Positions 31,500-42,096 of a DNA stretch of 64,000 bases are shown here, piece after piece. Every line of letters begins with the position of its first letter. Position 1 is the stretch's first letter. The translations under genes and the position numbers were made by a program. The notes beneath the pieces were generated by a model. The model had not been told where the DNA came from. It was given only the letters and a program-made list of their open reading frames with translations, and made no database searches. Origin of the DNA: Anodontia alba (taxonomy: Eukaryota > Mollusca > Bivalvia > Lucinida > Lucinidae); NCBI GenBank assembly GCA_964016985.1, contig OZ024828.1:12428610-12492609 (forward strand). The letters are read 5' to 3'.

Positions 31500-32885
31500 C
31501 CAAAATAGTATAGAAGAGGTTCTTATGTGAATAGTCCGATCTGCCCCAAAATCAAAATCGTACAAGACTTTATGGTCGTCTTCATTTCCAGCAAGTCTGA
31601 CGAATATTCGATTGAAATGAAATCGCTATTGTCCAGACAACATTTTCCAAAGTCTATGGGACCCTCAAGGGCGGGTTACTCTAATGCCAGTAGTCGAAAT
31701 TGGGCCGAAATTGAACTTGTCCGAGATTTCATGCCTGTTCTTGTTATCTGTAAGTTTGATGAAGATTCAATCAAAAATAAAGCAGTCCAGACAACATTTC
31801 ACCGATAATACGTCTATGGGTGACTAAAGGGCAAATAACTCTCATGTGAATCATCGGATCTGTCCCAAATCATACTCGTCCGAGATTTTATGGCTGTCCT
31901 CCTTACCTGCAAATCTGATGAAGATTCGATCAAAAATGAAATTGCTATCGTCCGGAGAACAGTTTCCAAAGTCTATGGGGTCCTCAAAGCGAGTAACTAT
32001 CATGCCAATAGTCGGAAGTGGGCCAAAATCGACCCTGTCCGAGACTCTATGCCTGTCCTCCTTATCTGCAAGTTTATGAAGATTCGATTAAACATAAGTT
32101 TTTTTTGTTTGTTTTTCTTTATTCTTTTAATTCTGTATCTTTAATTCACATTCACAAATTGAGATCCATATTGTTTAACGTTTTCCGTCACTATTTGTAC
32201 ACCTGTAATTGTTAAGGAGAAGAACTAAATAAGTAGTCATACTTTCGTTCTGATCCTATATCTTATGTGCTACAATGTATACTGTTATGTAATATTTGGA
32301 AAAAATAAAATATATTTTAACCAAACATAAAGTCACTATCGTCCGGACAACTTTTTCCCTACTATACGTCTATGGGCATGTAACTCTCATGTGAATAGCC
32401 CGATCTGACCCAAAATGAAAATCGTACAAGATTTTATGGCTCTCCTCATTTACCAGATGTCGATTCGATCAGAAACGAAATCGCTATCGTCCGGACAACA
32501 GTTTCCGAAGTTAATTGAGCGCTCAAGGGCGGATAACTCTCATGCTAGTAATCGAAATCGGGCTAAATTCGAACTGTCTTTGATTTTATGGCTGTCCCCA
32601 TTATCTGCAAGTTTGATGAGGACTGATAAAAAAGTCGCTATTGCTCGGACAACATTTCCCCTTTATATGTCTATTGGACCTTTTGGTTGCCGTGGAAACC
32701 AAAGTTCTGACCAGAACTGCCCAACAAACCCTAATACAGCCAATCCTCTACCCAAATTATGGTACCTGCGAAAATTGATCCAGATTGGCCAGCTGGCCTT
32801 GGAGACATTCTTGTTCGAAAGTGTGGACGGACGGACGGACGCACGCACGGACGACGGAGTCTTGCTATACTATAAGCTCACCTGA
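31500..32885 (+). repeat. ~150-bp modular array, six units
   Basis: Units share GATTTTATGGCTGTCCTC, CTTATCTGCAAGTTTGATGA, GATTCGATC, AAATCGCTATCGTCCGGAC and AACATTTCC. The array ends in GGACGGACGGACG and AAGCTCACCTGATG, like the ends of the other array elements. Interrupted by 32098-32322. The short frames here (31527-32885) are array-derived. Confidence 0.8.
32098..32322 (-). mobile_element. 225-bp retro-insertion with 8-bp target duplication
   Basis: AAACATAA flanks it at 32090-32097 and 32323-32330. On the minus strand it ends AGAATAAAGAAAAAC followed by an A-rich tail, so it looks like a retrocopy with a polyadenylation signal. The source sequence is not recognised. A 225-bp hAT-like MITE is an alternative, but no inverted termini are seen. 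Confidence 0.65.
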
Positions 32886-33069
32886 TGATCCATCAATATA
32901 GTAATAGACTAAACAGGAAAACAAAACTACACAGGATATATGAAAAAAAAAAACAAAAAAAAAAAAAAAAAAAAAAAAAAAGAAAAAAAAACTAAAACAA
33001 TAAAACGACAAAACTTGAAAAAAAAATACACTAAACTATCCATCAAAAACAATAAGACAAAAAACATTC

Positions 33070-33102
<33 letters not shown>

Positions 33103-33283
33103 GCTAAAGGCAACCACAAGGTCACGCAAAGAACAATCATCAGAACCATTGCCTTGGAACGGTTAGTAGTAATCAAAGTGCTGACAGCACTGGTGGGTCA
33201 TTTGTTTCTGAGTGTAGGCTGGGAAAATGGGCCTGAATGGGGACTTAAGACTGTTTAATTTAATTGTTAACTTCCTGTTATTT
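32886..33283. repeat. A-rich low complexity
   Basis: A-runs at about 32941-32990 and 33071-33098 within AAAAC-type degenerate repeats. The rest is unassigned. Confidence 0.8.
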
Positions 33284-33350
33284 ATGCAAACAGTATAGAC
33301 CCTGATAACTCCGGTTTCTGTAACATCTTATCTGGGTCTACACTGTTTGC
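33284..33350. repeat. Family B hairpin core
   Basis: GCAAACAGTATAGACCCTG faces TGGGTCTACACTGTTTGC. The apex has diverged (TAACTCCGGTTTCTGTAAC). Confidence 0.75.
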
Positions 33351-33969
33351 CAATATCGCAGACCAGGTGTCGCAGATAACCTTCTTTTTACTGCACTCTG
33401 ACGTCACGGCCTCAAGAATAGCACGGCTATAAATAACCTTACGCGGATTTTGTCCTACGCGTGGTTTGATTACATTGGTCATTAATAATCACGTGGACAC
33501 TTATCTTAAAGAAATTTTGGCGTTTGTATACTATAGCTCGATTATAAACAATCGACCCAAAAAGCACCGGAGGAATTGGGATTGGGGTAGGGTAATGCAC
33601 AGTCTTCACCAAGATCAAGTCTGATCTGCTTATAGACCGTTTGGTTATGCAGTTCTGTCCGAAAAAAAAAAAAAAAAAAAATACTGAAATTACGGTATCA
33701 ATCTGGTAAAGAAGGAAGAAAAACATTGCATGATAAAACAGTATCATGACAGATTTTTGTCAGCCGGTAAATGAATCACAACAAGAGAAAATGTATAGTG
33801 GAAGCTGTTCCAAAGATTACCTGTATTAAGCAATCACCTGTATTAAAGACCTGTTTTTCATACCCTTTGAAAGGCAAATATGCAGAAATTAACCTGCATA
33901 AAGCAAGCATACGTCTTAAATGACCAGTTTTAGCAAGCTTACTACAGATTTGACTATCTTATGACATGT
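33351..33969. other. No gene recognised
   Basis: Contains an A-run at about 33661-33680. AATTACGGTATCA near 33687 recurs at about 34478 beside the same TCTGGTA context, so a short repeat is shared. Confidence 0.45.
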
Positions 33970-34035
33970 GCGCACATTGAAGACTAAGATCAGCCTGTGC
34001 GTCCGCGCAGTCTGATCATAGGCTTTACTGTCCGC
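33970..34035. repeat. Family C hairpin
   Basis: GCGCACATTGAAGACTAAG faces CATAGGCTTTACTGTCCGC. Imperfect. Confidence 0.65.
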
Positions 34036-34070
34036 CTGCAGAAACCTTGTATCCTTGGTTATCCGAAGAA

Positions 34071-34135
34071 TGCTCAGCAAAGACTCTGATCAGACTGTGT
34101 GCTAGCGCAGGCTGGCCTGAGTCTTCGCTGGGCGC
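34071..34135. repeat. Family C hairpin, GACTC subtype
   Basis: TGCTCAGCAAAGACTCTGA faces TGAGTCTTCGCTGGGCGC. Confidence 0.8.
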
Positions 34136-34144
34136 GTATGTAAT

Positions 34145-34423
34145 CATCACGAAAACATACCTATATAATTTTGACCCCCTTAAACCCCACTTTGATATAG
34201 TAAAACTGGGGTTTACAGGGGTATACATTATTTTTGTTGTTTCTGCTCAAAAACATAGATTGTGGGTACTCGTTAGAACCGCCTCGACGAGGCGGTTCTA
34301 ACGAGTACCACAATCTATTTTGAGCAGAAATATGAAAAATATCAGATTTTTTTTTATCTGAAATATTGCCATTTTTTGGTGGTAAAAATTTCAATATATT
34401 TGAATAGGCGTGTTTTCGTAATG
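34145..34423 (+). mobile_element. Family A, copy 12
   Basis: Full length with both termini. AAT precedes and follows, possibly by chance. Apex CCTCGACGAGGCGG. Confidence 0.9.
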
Positions 34424-34611
34424 AATGGACATTTTCTCGTGGTTACGCTGACATGTAATTGTCCGAATATTTAGTCTAATTACGGTATCAGTCTGGTAGA
34501 TAAGGAAGAAATACACAACGCATAATATAAAAAAAAAAAAAAAAAAATATTTCAGCAGATGTATCAACTGATTCATGAATCACAACATGAAACGATGTAC
34601 CTTATGACATA
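34424..34611. other. No gene recognised
   Basis: A-run at about 34530-34546. Confidence 0.45.
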
Positions 34612-34676
34612 TGCGCCCAGTGAAAACTCGGACCAGCCTGCGTGTCAACGCAGTCTGACCAGTCTTCATACCTGCC
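34612..34676. repeat. Family C hairpin
   Basis: TGCGCCCAGTGAAAACTCGG faces CAGTCTTCATACCTGCC. Confidence 0.65.
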
Positions 34677-34772
34677 TGTACGTAAAATAATAGTTTCTGA
34701 AAGGAATTGCCTTTAAGAACAATGAGAACACACACACAAAATCTTCAGAAAAAAACAAGAAAAGAAAATGCT

Positions 34773-34805
<33 letters not shown>

Positions 34806-35041
34806 CTGAAGAAAATAAAAAGAAAAAAAACAAAAAAAACAAAAAAAAAAAAACAAGGAAATAAAATGCTGCAAAAAAAAAAAAAAAAAAAAAAATGCTG
34901 AAGAAAGAAAAAAGCTGCAAGTATCGTTTTCTGGAACAGACCAACTACATTTTTGTAGTTCGGCTAATTACTCGGCCTCATCAGTGACACTCATATTATT
35001 TTCAAAACTGCGGAAGCGGTGGGTCCATGACTATCCGCAGA
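34677..35041. repeat. A-rich repeat, AAAATGCTG(A/C)A
   Basis: AAAATGCTGCAAAAAA or AAAATGCTGAAGAAA recurs four times between 34768 and 34920, separated by A-runs. Lysine- and phenylalanine-rich frames here are artefacts. Confidence 0.85.
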
Positions 35042-35108
35042 ACGGTCAGTGAAGACTCTGATCAGACTGCGCGGATGCGCAGGCTGATCTGAGTCTTCGC
35101 TGGGCGCA
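35042..35108. repeat. Family C hairpin, GACTC subtype
   Basis: AACGGTCAGTGAAGACTCTG faces GATCTGAGTCTTCGCTGGGC. Near-perfect apex GCGCGGATGCGC. Confidence 0.85.
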
Positions 35109-35290
35109 TATGTCAAAATGTTTATTATCTCACGCAATTGTCTATATTTAACTTGATGACATTGTAGAAGCTTTTGACTCATTTCTGTTTGTTATACTTA
35201 CAAAACTTCCTCAACACTGAGTTTGCAGATGTGCATGTATTTGTTAGTCCACAGTAGCCGAATGGTACGACCACGCACCTTCTGTCATGT

Positions 35291-35357
35291 ACGCCTAACG
35301 AAGACTCGAATCAGCCTGCACATCCGCGCAATGTGATCAGAGTCTTCGTTGTCTACA
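35291..35357. repeat. Family C hairpin, GACTC subtype
   Basis: ACGCCTAACGAAGACTCG faces CAGAGTCTTCGTTGTC. Confidence 0.75.
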
Positions 35358-35427
35358 AGATGAAATTTTACATCCTTGGCTATTCAAAATGCGCCCAGTG
35401 ACGATTCTGATCTGAATCTGAATCTTT

Positions 35428-35707
35428 CATTACGAAAACACGTCTATTCAAAATATATAGGAAATTTCACCTCCAAAAACTGAAAATTTTCAGATAAAAA
35501 AAAGTCTCATATTTTTCATATTTTTGCTCAAAACATAGATTGCGGGTACTCGTTAGAACAGCCTCTGCGAGGCTGTTCTAACGAGTACCCACAATCTATG
35601 TTTTTGAGCAGAAATAAGAAAAATAATGTATGCCCCTGTAAACCCCAGTTTTACTATATAAAAGTTGGGTTAAGGGGCCAAAATTATATAGGCATGCTTT
35701 CGTGATG
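35428..35707 (-). mobile_element. Family A, copy 13, compensated apex change
   Basis: Full copy. The apex reads GTTAGAACAGCCTC / GAGGCTGTTCTAAC, so both arms changed together relative to ACCGCCTC/GAGGCGGT. Confidence 0.9.
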
Positions 35708-36235
35708 ACTCGGCGTAGATGTCCGAACGTATGTTTTCGGGCGTTGCAGCTCATACATTGTGGCCGAGAAAAGGCGTGCTCTATTACATACACTCAACAA
35801 CATAATGTGGTTGCACGATCCGCAGAAAGGTCTACCGACGAAAAGCTGACTTTCGAAAAAGGGCCCTATAATCACTTTGTGAGTCCGACTGTCCGCCCGT
35901 CTGCCCTTCCGTGGTCAGTTAGCAAAAACAGCCAAAGCGCTTAAACCCTTGGACATATTTTGATGATTTTTGGCATACTGATAGACGCCGACAAGATCTA
36001 GACACCGTATCTGCCAAATTGCCACTTTTCATTGACCAAGGTAAAGCCGAGGCCAAAATGTGAAAACACGGAAATCGTCGCAGGTCATCAACCATGTGAT
36101 ATATTTTGTAAAAAAAAAATGCATACACATTCATATTGACAATATGTAGCTAAAGGAATTGTCAAATGCCCCTTCACGTTGACCGATGCAACGCCGATGC
36201 CAAAATATGTTAGTGAAAATGGCCGTAAATCTTGA
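35708..36235. other. Unassigned; possible array fragment
   Basis: TCCGACTGTCCGCCCGTCTG near 35882 and TAAACCCTTGGACATATTTT resemble the edges of mollusc-type modular arrays, but no tandem copy is present. No gene recognised. Confidence 0.4.
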
Positions 36236-36512
36236 CATCATGAAAACACGCCTATATAATTTTGACCCCTTTAAACCCCACTTTTATATTGTAAAACTGG
36301 GGTTTACAGGAGTAAACATTATTTTTCTTATTTTGCTAAAAACACAGATTGTGGGTACTCGTTAGAACCGCCTCGCAGAGGCGGTTCTAACGAGTACCCA
36401 CAATCTACGTTTTGAGCAGAAGTATGAAAAATATCACAGTTTTTAATCTGAAAATTTTAAAGTTTTGGAAGAAGAATTTTCTATATATTTGAATAGACGT
36501 GTTTTCGTAATG
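36236..36512 (+). mobile_element. Family A, copy 14
   Basis: Starts CATCATGAAAACACGCC (one change in the terminus). Right terminus intact. Confidence 0.9.
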
Positions 36513-36569
36513 ATCGCCGTAGGTCTTCAACCATATTGGGTATTTTGTTAAACATTTGCATACGCTTTC

Positions 36570-36796
36570 ACCCATTTATGCCGAATGGACTCTTCCATCT
36601 TAACTCTTCGGACTGGTCTGTTGCTAGTAGAAAGGGTGTCTGGTTAGTTTTCATTATTACCATGTTTTATAGAAATTCCTTTATTTAATGAAAACAGTGT
36701 AGACCCTGATCAGACGCCGCATTCTGCAGCGTCTGATCTCGGTCTACACTGTTTGCCAATGTCTATTTTATGGGACACCAGGCATAAATGGGTAAA
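36570..36796 (-). mobile_element. CCCATTTATGCC shell with B core
   Basis: ACCCATTTATGCC at the left faces GGCATAAATGGGT at the right. The B core is at 36691-36756 (AACAGTGTAGACCCTG, apex GACGCCGCATTCTGCAGCGTC). Same shell as 52328 and 57148, inverted. Confidence 0.8.
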
Positions 36797-37418
36797 GGTG
36801 GGTTGTTCACCTTGGCGATAGCCTATAATTGATTATTTATTTAAGAATGAATTTTATTTTTGTGCGTTTTATCGGAGTGTGAATTCCGGCAAATCACTCA
36901 CAAATTGAATAAGGCTTTATTATAGATTTACGAGTGGTTCGCTGAGTTCACACATCGATCAAATCCACAAAAGCAATATGCGATTCCTTATAGTTTCAAT
37001 TTTGTCATCAAAATGTTACAAATGTTGCAAAAAATGTCAGTCTTTTGAGACGGCGGAAGGAAAAAAGATCCGACGGGTTCCTGCTCTGGACTTTTGGAAA
37101 AGTATAATTTTTTTTCAACCAATCAAATTGCATGAAATGTGTACTATGTATAAAGATGTTGTGTTGGAATTATTACACTATAAAAAGTCCATATTCTGGG
37201 TCTATATCTTCAAGAAACGTAGGAAAGCGAAGATAAATACAATGTATATTTTCATACATGTATAAACATAAAGATCTGTAATATAAATATTTGTTCACCA
37301 CGTTAACTAACAAGATTATGCTATGTGCACCCCTATGTTCCCTTATAATATAGATTGACAACAGAGGTATGCAGGTCACTGCAATATTAGGCGGATTTTC
37401 ATAGTTTTGTAGATTGTT
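36797..37418. other. No gene recognised
   Basis: Frames at 36978-37265 (+) and 37173-37421 (-) show no recognisable domain. Confidence 0.4.
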
Positions 37419-37608
37419 CATTTATGTCTCGTAGACTCTTCTACCTAAACTCTTTGGACGATCCATTTCCAAGTGATGGGATGTCTGATTACTTTTACCA
37501 TAAAAATTGGCATGGTAACTTCTGTATTTAATATAAATAGTGTAGATCCTGATTAGACGCCGTGTTCTGTGGCGTTTGATCTGGGTCTTCACTGTTTATA
37601 AAGGTCCC
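37419..37608 (-). mobile_element. CCCATTTATG shell with B core
   Basis: Left TTCATTTATGTCTCGTAGAC, right TCCCATTTATG. The B core lies at 37536-37600 (AATAGTGTAGATCCTG, apex GACGCCGTGTTCTGTGGCG). The right edge runs into a half family A copy. Confidence 0.7.
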
Positions 37609-37727
37609 ATTTATGTTTTTTTTTTAGCAGATATGAGAAAAATAATGTATACCCCTGTAAACCCCAGTTTTACTGTGTAAAAGTGACTTTAAGGGGGTCA
37701 AAATTATATAGGCATGTTTTCGTGATG
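37609..37727 (-). mobile_element. Family A, right half only (copy 15)
   Basis: Runs from TTAGCAGATATGAGAAAA to the terminal GTTTTCGTGATG. The left half is missing where it joins the B element. Confidence 0.8.
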
Positions 37728-38226
37728 AATCCGAAAGTCATCAGTGCTGTTTGGTTTAAAAATGCCTTATTTGGGTTATGGCTGAGTAATGTACATGTAC
37801 ATTTTACGGATATGTAGGTATGTATATATTGGCGTAACGTAACTAGCTTAATTACACGCATACATTGTAACGTAAATAACAGTTGCATTTTTTACAGATC
37901 TAGATGGTGCTTGCATTGGCGAACATTCTTGATGTTGACTGAGAATGAAAATCTCATTGACCTCGCCAAGCAAAGCATGTGTTTTCGAGGCTCATATGAA
38001 CAGCGAACGCCTGCAGATCTAGCTGCGAGACTGGGTCTACACTGTTGTCAATTAACCTTTTAAGACTTTCTCGACTGAATTGGTTTATACCACAAAATAG
38101 GTTTGTGGAATACAAAGCATTGATCAAGACCTAAACAAATCACATAGACGTATTATCGTATTGCGCTTACGGAATAGCTGGACATTGCTGAATGTGTCAG
38201 CTAAGGACAAAAGCGTTGCCACCATA
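37728..38226. other. No gene recognised
   Basis: B-like scraps near 38010 (GCGAGACTGGGTCTACACTG). Otherwise unassigned. Confidence 0.4.
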
Positions 38227-38550
38227 TACAGTCGACTCTCGTAATCTCGACGTCGCTTATCTTTAATAACCGCTTATCTCGAAGTGAAAATCTGGTCCCT
38301 GTTGTAACATGAAACTCTAACAAGTGGTAACAAAATATTGTGAAAAAGAGGAGAAATTGCTTCTGAGCAATTTCTCCTCTTTTCCACAATATTTTCAATA
38401 CATCTTTAACTTCAGGAGTCACATTACATTTTCAATTGGTAAATTTGATTGTTAGATTTATTTTTCTTCAGTTCTGCAAATCTGATATGTCAAGGTACCG
38501 ATATCTCGAAATGTTTCTTATGGACTTCGACATAGCGAGAGTCGACTGTA
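38227..38550. mobile_element. Family E pogo/Tigger-like MITE
   Basis: TACAGTCGACTCTCG at the left and CGAGAGTCGACTGTA at the right are perfect inverted ends with TA outermost. The central hairpin is AAAGAGGAGAAATTGC facing GCAATTTCTCCTCTTT. Confidence 0.88.
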
Positions 38551-38698
38551 ATATTTTATCTGTAACCATCGTTTTTATCCTAATATTCGGACAGCAACTC
38601 CCTTTACGCTTTACCGTGCTTGCCCTAACCTAACAGGGTAGCTGATGACGTAGGTAAAAGACGATTCTGTTCAAATTGTTCTTTAGAAGTAGTGAGTA

Positions 38699-38727
38699 GC
38701 TTGATCTGGGACTACACTATTTGCACA
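38699..38727. repeat. Family B right arm
   Basis: TGATCTGGGACTACACTATT, TGCAC only. Confidence 0.55.
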
Positions 38728-38758
38728 ATCCTTTCTGTTCAAATACATTTATGGTGAA

Positions 38759-38917
<159 letters not shown>

Positions 38918-39341
38918 CTGGCCGATTTTTTTGTAAGGAAAGCAAAGGCCTATACAATATTGTTTTAATTCAGAACGATAAATGAATCATTTTAAACGTA
39001 AGTGTTTGAAATAATTACCTTTTAAAGTGTTATTCCCTATGTTCTTTCTCCAAGTGTTACAACTGGTCGAACAAAAAACAAGAATAAAAAACGAACGAAC
39101 CGCAATGGGAAAATCTATCTTATAAACAGTTTTAGAGATTACACATTGTCCAAAGTTTTGTACAACATACCACACGTCTACAGTGTAGTCAAAATAACCA
39201 TCAGTTTTTACCGGTGTCACGCAGTAAAGTGAAGATTAATTCGAGATTAAAACATATTCTTCCTGGTGAATCAGCCCATGCCTGTAATTTGAATGTATCA
39301 AAACGACCTTCCGTATTTATATGAGCAAGCACAATAAAACT
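38918..39341. other. No gene recognised
   Basis: AT-rich and unassigned. Confidence 0.4.
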
Positions 39342-39409
39342 TGCGACCAGCGAAGACTCAGATCAGCCTGCGCATCCGCGCAGGCTGATCAGAGTCTTCG
39401 CTGATCGCA
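39342..39409. repeat. Family C hairpin, near-perfect
   Basis: TGCGACCAGCGAAGACTCAG faces CAGAGTCTTCGCTGATCGCA around GCGCATCCGCGC. The best single copy of family C in the window. Confidence 0.92.
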
Positions 39410-39511
39410 TGTGCCTTCTGCAGCCTCCAGGCGATCTAAAGAGGGATGAGCGAGTTTCCTTGTCATACTGGGTGGATGTATGGGCTGAGCTGAGTCTTTA
39501 CTGGTAATACA

Positions 39512-39767
39512 GGACCCGAAGGTTACAAAGCTTTTTTCATGCTCAACTCAGCTGAGCATGAAATTTGACGTGCTAATAAATCTCAAATTGCTAACAATTG
39601 CAAATTCTTCGGTGCTGAACATAGCTGAGCAAGAAAATTTCTCTGCTAATAAGTATGAAAATGCCAACTATAAGCCAAGTATTGTTGGCATTTTCATATT
39701 TATTAGCAGAGAAAATTTCATGCTCAGCTGAATTGAGCATGAAAAAAGGTTTTATAACCTAGGGACC
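39512..39767. mobile_element. Family F foldback element
   Basis: GGACCCGAAGGTTACAAAG at the left faces TTTTATAACCTAGGGACC. CATGCTCAACTCAGCTGAGC faces the inverse at 39719-39740. The inner arms carry TGAAAATGCCAAC/GTTGGCATTTTCA with a short loop. Confidence 0.85.
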
Positions 39768-39802
39768 AGGTCTGGTTGTAGGTTTTATCGTGTGCTGAAT
39801 TC

Positions 39803-39877
39803 CGCATCCCGTGGGATTCGAATCTGGGACCTCGTGATTCAAAGTAGGAAGCGTTAACCACTCGACCACCCGAACAC
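39803..39877 (-). repeat. tRNA-derived SINE head (Ser/Leu-like)
   Basis: On the minus strand TGGTCGAGTGGTTAACGC is a good A box (plus 39859-39869 region) and AGATTCGAATCCC a good B box. The start resembles tRNA-Ser/Leu, but the variable arm and acceptor pairing are not preserved. The tail GCGGAATTCAGCAC is shared with 27902-27969. Promoter-like pol III boxes are seen; transcription is not demonstrated. Confidence 0.65.
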
Positions 39878-39879
39878 TT

Positions 39880-40114
39880 CAAAGATGTTCGAATATTTAG
39901 AACAAATATAGTAAGCATATGGACAAAAATGAGCCGCAATACGAGAAAATGAACCGTATGGCAAGTACGTCCAGCGGAGACACAGATCTTATCTGAGTCT
40001 TTGCTGGGCGCGTGTCATAATGGAGGAATACTTTCTCACGGGGCTCATATGGATCAGGAAGTTTGGTCCTCGGCTCACAACCATACAACAATCGGCTGTG
40101 TTTATTAAGCATTA
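39880..40114. other. Unassigned, with C fragment
   Basis: A short family C remnant at 39968-40012 (TCCAGCGGAGACACAG / CTGAGTCTTTGCTGGG). Otherwise no feature. Confidence 0.5.
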
Positions 40115-40334
40115 TACCGTATTTACCCTAAGTATTCGGACACCTCATCTCCTTACCATATATGTTCTAAAATTTGAACCAGTACAATTCACTACCCGAT
40201 GTTGTGTCTAAAAATTGCTGGATGTGTGGCAAACAGTGTAGACCCAGATGAGACGCCGCGTTCTGCGTATTCTCATCTGGGTCTATATTGTTTGCTCAAG
40301 CCTATCTGTCCGAATACATTTGGTAAATACGGTA
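40115..40334 (+). mobile_element. TACCGTATTT shell with B core, complete
   Basis: Ends TACCGTATTTACC and GGTAAATACGGTA, with AGTATTCGGACA facing TGTCCGAATACA. TA is outermost. The B core is at 40228-40295. The reference copy for this shell. Confidence 0.88.
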
Positions 40335-40541
40335 CTGTTCGTTTAGAATGGCGCAACAATCAAAATGAACCATTATGTCATGTTCGAAAAGCAAATGCCT
40401 AGATAAACTTGTGCATCAGCATAGTCTGATCAGAGCCTTCATATTGATATTTTCCTTACATTGGCTTCAGTCACTAATGACTAAGTTTATTAACTTTTTT
40501 TATTCTCTTTGATGCAGACACTTAACTTTAACAAGACACAA
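40335..40541. other. No gene recognised
   Basis: Unassigned. AGCATAGTCTGATCAGAGCC near 40419 looks like a C arm. Confidence 0.4.
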
Positions 40542-40902
40542 TACAGTCGAACCTCAAAAGCTCGAACACCGATGGCTCGTTTACCATGGCTAATTTGAAC
40601 TCATTTTTTAGTCCGAACGAAATTCTTCCGCTAGCTCAAGAAAACAAATATTTAGGGAAATTTTCTTATTTTATCATGAAATTGTATGTTGTGTGTACTC
40701 ATTAGAATCGCCTCATCGAGGCGATTCTAATGAGTACACTCAACATACAATTATCTTGAAAGAAATAAAAAAAAATCCCTAATTTATCGCTATTTGCTTC
40801 CAGATCTGGCACCATGATAAACCCTCAGTGGCTCGAACTACCCATGTCTCGAACAATTTTCTATGGTCCGAAAGATTTTCGAGCCATTGAAGTTCGACTG
40901 TA
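40542..40902 (+). mobile_element. Family D pogo-like MITE, complete
   Basis: TACAGTCGAACCTC at the left, GAAGTTCGACTGTA at the right. Repeated GCTCGAAC/GTTCGAGC motifs. The central apex TACTCATTAGAATCGCCTC facing GAGGCGATTCTAATGAGTA is the A-family apex with compensated changes. Confidence 0.88.
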
Positions 40903-41020
40903 TTATCATTTGATTTATATACCCGATGATGAACACTTTAGGCTTTATTGTAGCAAATTATCTGTAGCAAGAACTCAACTTTTTACAGGGGCGGATCTGG
41001 AGTGAAGGTTTTGGGAAATT
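40903..41020. other. No gene recognised
   Basis: Short unassigned spacer. Confidence 0.4.
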
Positions 41021-41216
41021 GTCGTATTTGTTATACGTATTCGATCAGACAGGCCTGTGCAAACAGTGTAGATCCAGATCAGACGTCGCAAAACGCGGCG
41101 TCTGATCAGTGTCTACACTATCTGCCACTCATCCATCAATTTTACTCACATTCATAGGTTGAATAGAAATATAAGATAAAGTGTAAGGAGTGTTAATATT
41201 TAAGGTAAATACAGTA
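41021..41216 (-). mobile_element. TACCGTATTT shell with B core, inverted
   Basis: The right end GGTAAATACAGTA matches the shell. The B core is at 41059-41126 (AACAGTGTAGATCCAG, apex GACGTCGCAAAACGCGGCGTC). Confidence 0.75.
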
Positions 41217-42096
41217 TCCCAAATTTATCAAATTTCTCCAAACTTTCCCACGAAAATGCATTTTGAGTCAAAGGGGGCTTTGACTGAACCCGCGAGTCCC
41301 CTCTGAATCCGACCCTGTTTTAGAAGATCAAACTTGATAATCCCACAAGAGCTTCGACCTCTTACTGATGTACCCAGAAATTTATTTAGTAAACATTTAA
41401 AGCCTGTTATAAAGTTGGATACTATACATATTTGTGAATTTGACTAACTACAACCTTGATACAGTAATAGCTCAAACATGTATATCATTGGAATGTAATC
41501 TCATCAAATATGCTTTAAATATAATGACCATTGTAAAGATGTCTTACCTGCTTGTATACTGTCATCTCGTCAGATTTGGTATCTTCACAACGGGTGGATG
41601 ACACCAATGTATGTTGGTTTTCCGAATAAAATTTTGTTCTGTTCAACATACTATGACTATTAAGCACTAGCTTTGTAATCCTAGCAGAGTGATATTGTTT
41701 TGGTTTTATTTTAGTGTCTGTATCAAAGAGCATTGAGCCAGGGCACGACAAAAATCCTACAATAAGACTTGTGCGCATTCGCGCAATCTGGCCAGTCTGC
41801 GCTAATCGCATGTGCCTTCTACAGCCTCCAGGCCATCCAAAGAGAAGTAAATAAGAATCTTTGACTTACTGGATGGCTGCACAGGCTGATCTAAGTTTTT
41901 GCTGCTCACACAAGTCTTACTGTAGGTTTTTTCGTGCGCTGGCTCAATCATCAACTTTAACTTGATAAATTTAGTCAGAAGGGACTAGATCCAATCTCTA
42001 TACTCCTCAACGTCTAGTGTTTTTTAGGCCCTGGACAGAGTGTGTGAATGCATAAGCTGATTTGGATATCCGTAACCGCATACATACGTTCAGGTT
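41217..42096. other. No gene recognised; shared TCAAAATTTC repeat
   Basis: 41218-41280 (CAAATTTATCAAATTTCTCC, TTTTGAGTCAAAGG) recurs at 45215-45265 inverted, at 55600-55646 plus 55929-55945, and at 63845-63905. C-like scraps near 41770 and 41880. The rest is unassigned. Confidence 0.5.

Noticed and set aside
34145..34423. AAT target duplication for family A copy 12
   Set aside because: AAT flanks occur at this copy only. Four empty-site comparisons elsewhere show no duplication.
34666..34944. Phe/Lys-rich ORFs
   Set aside because: A-rich low complexity read in either strand.
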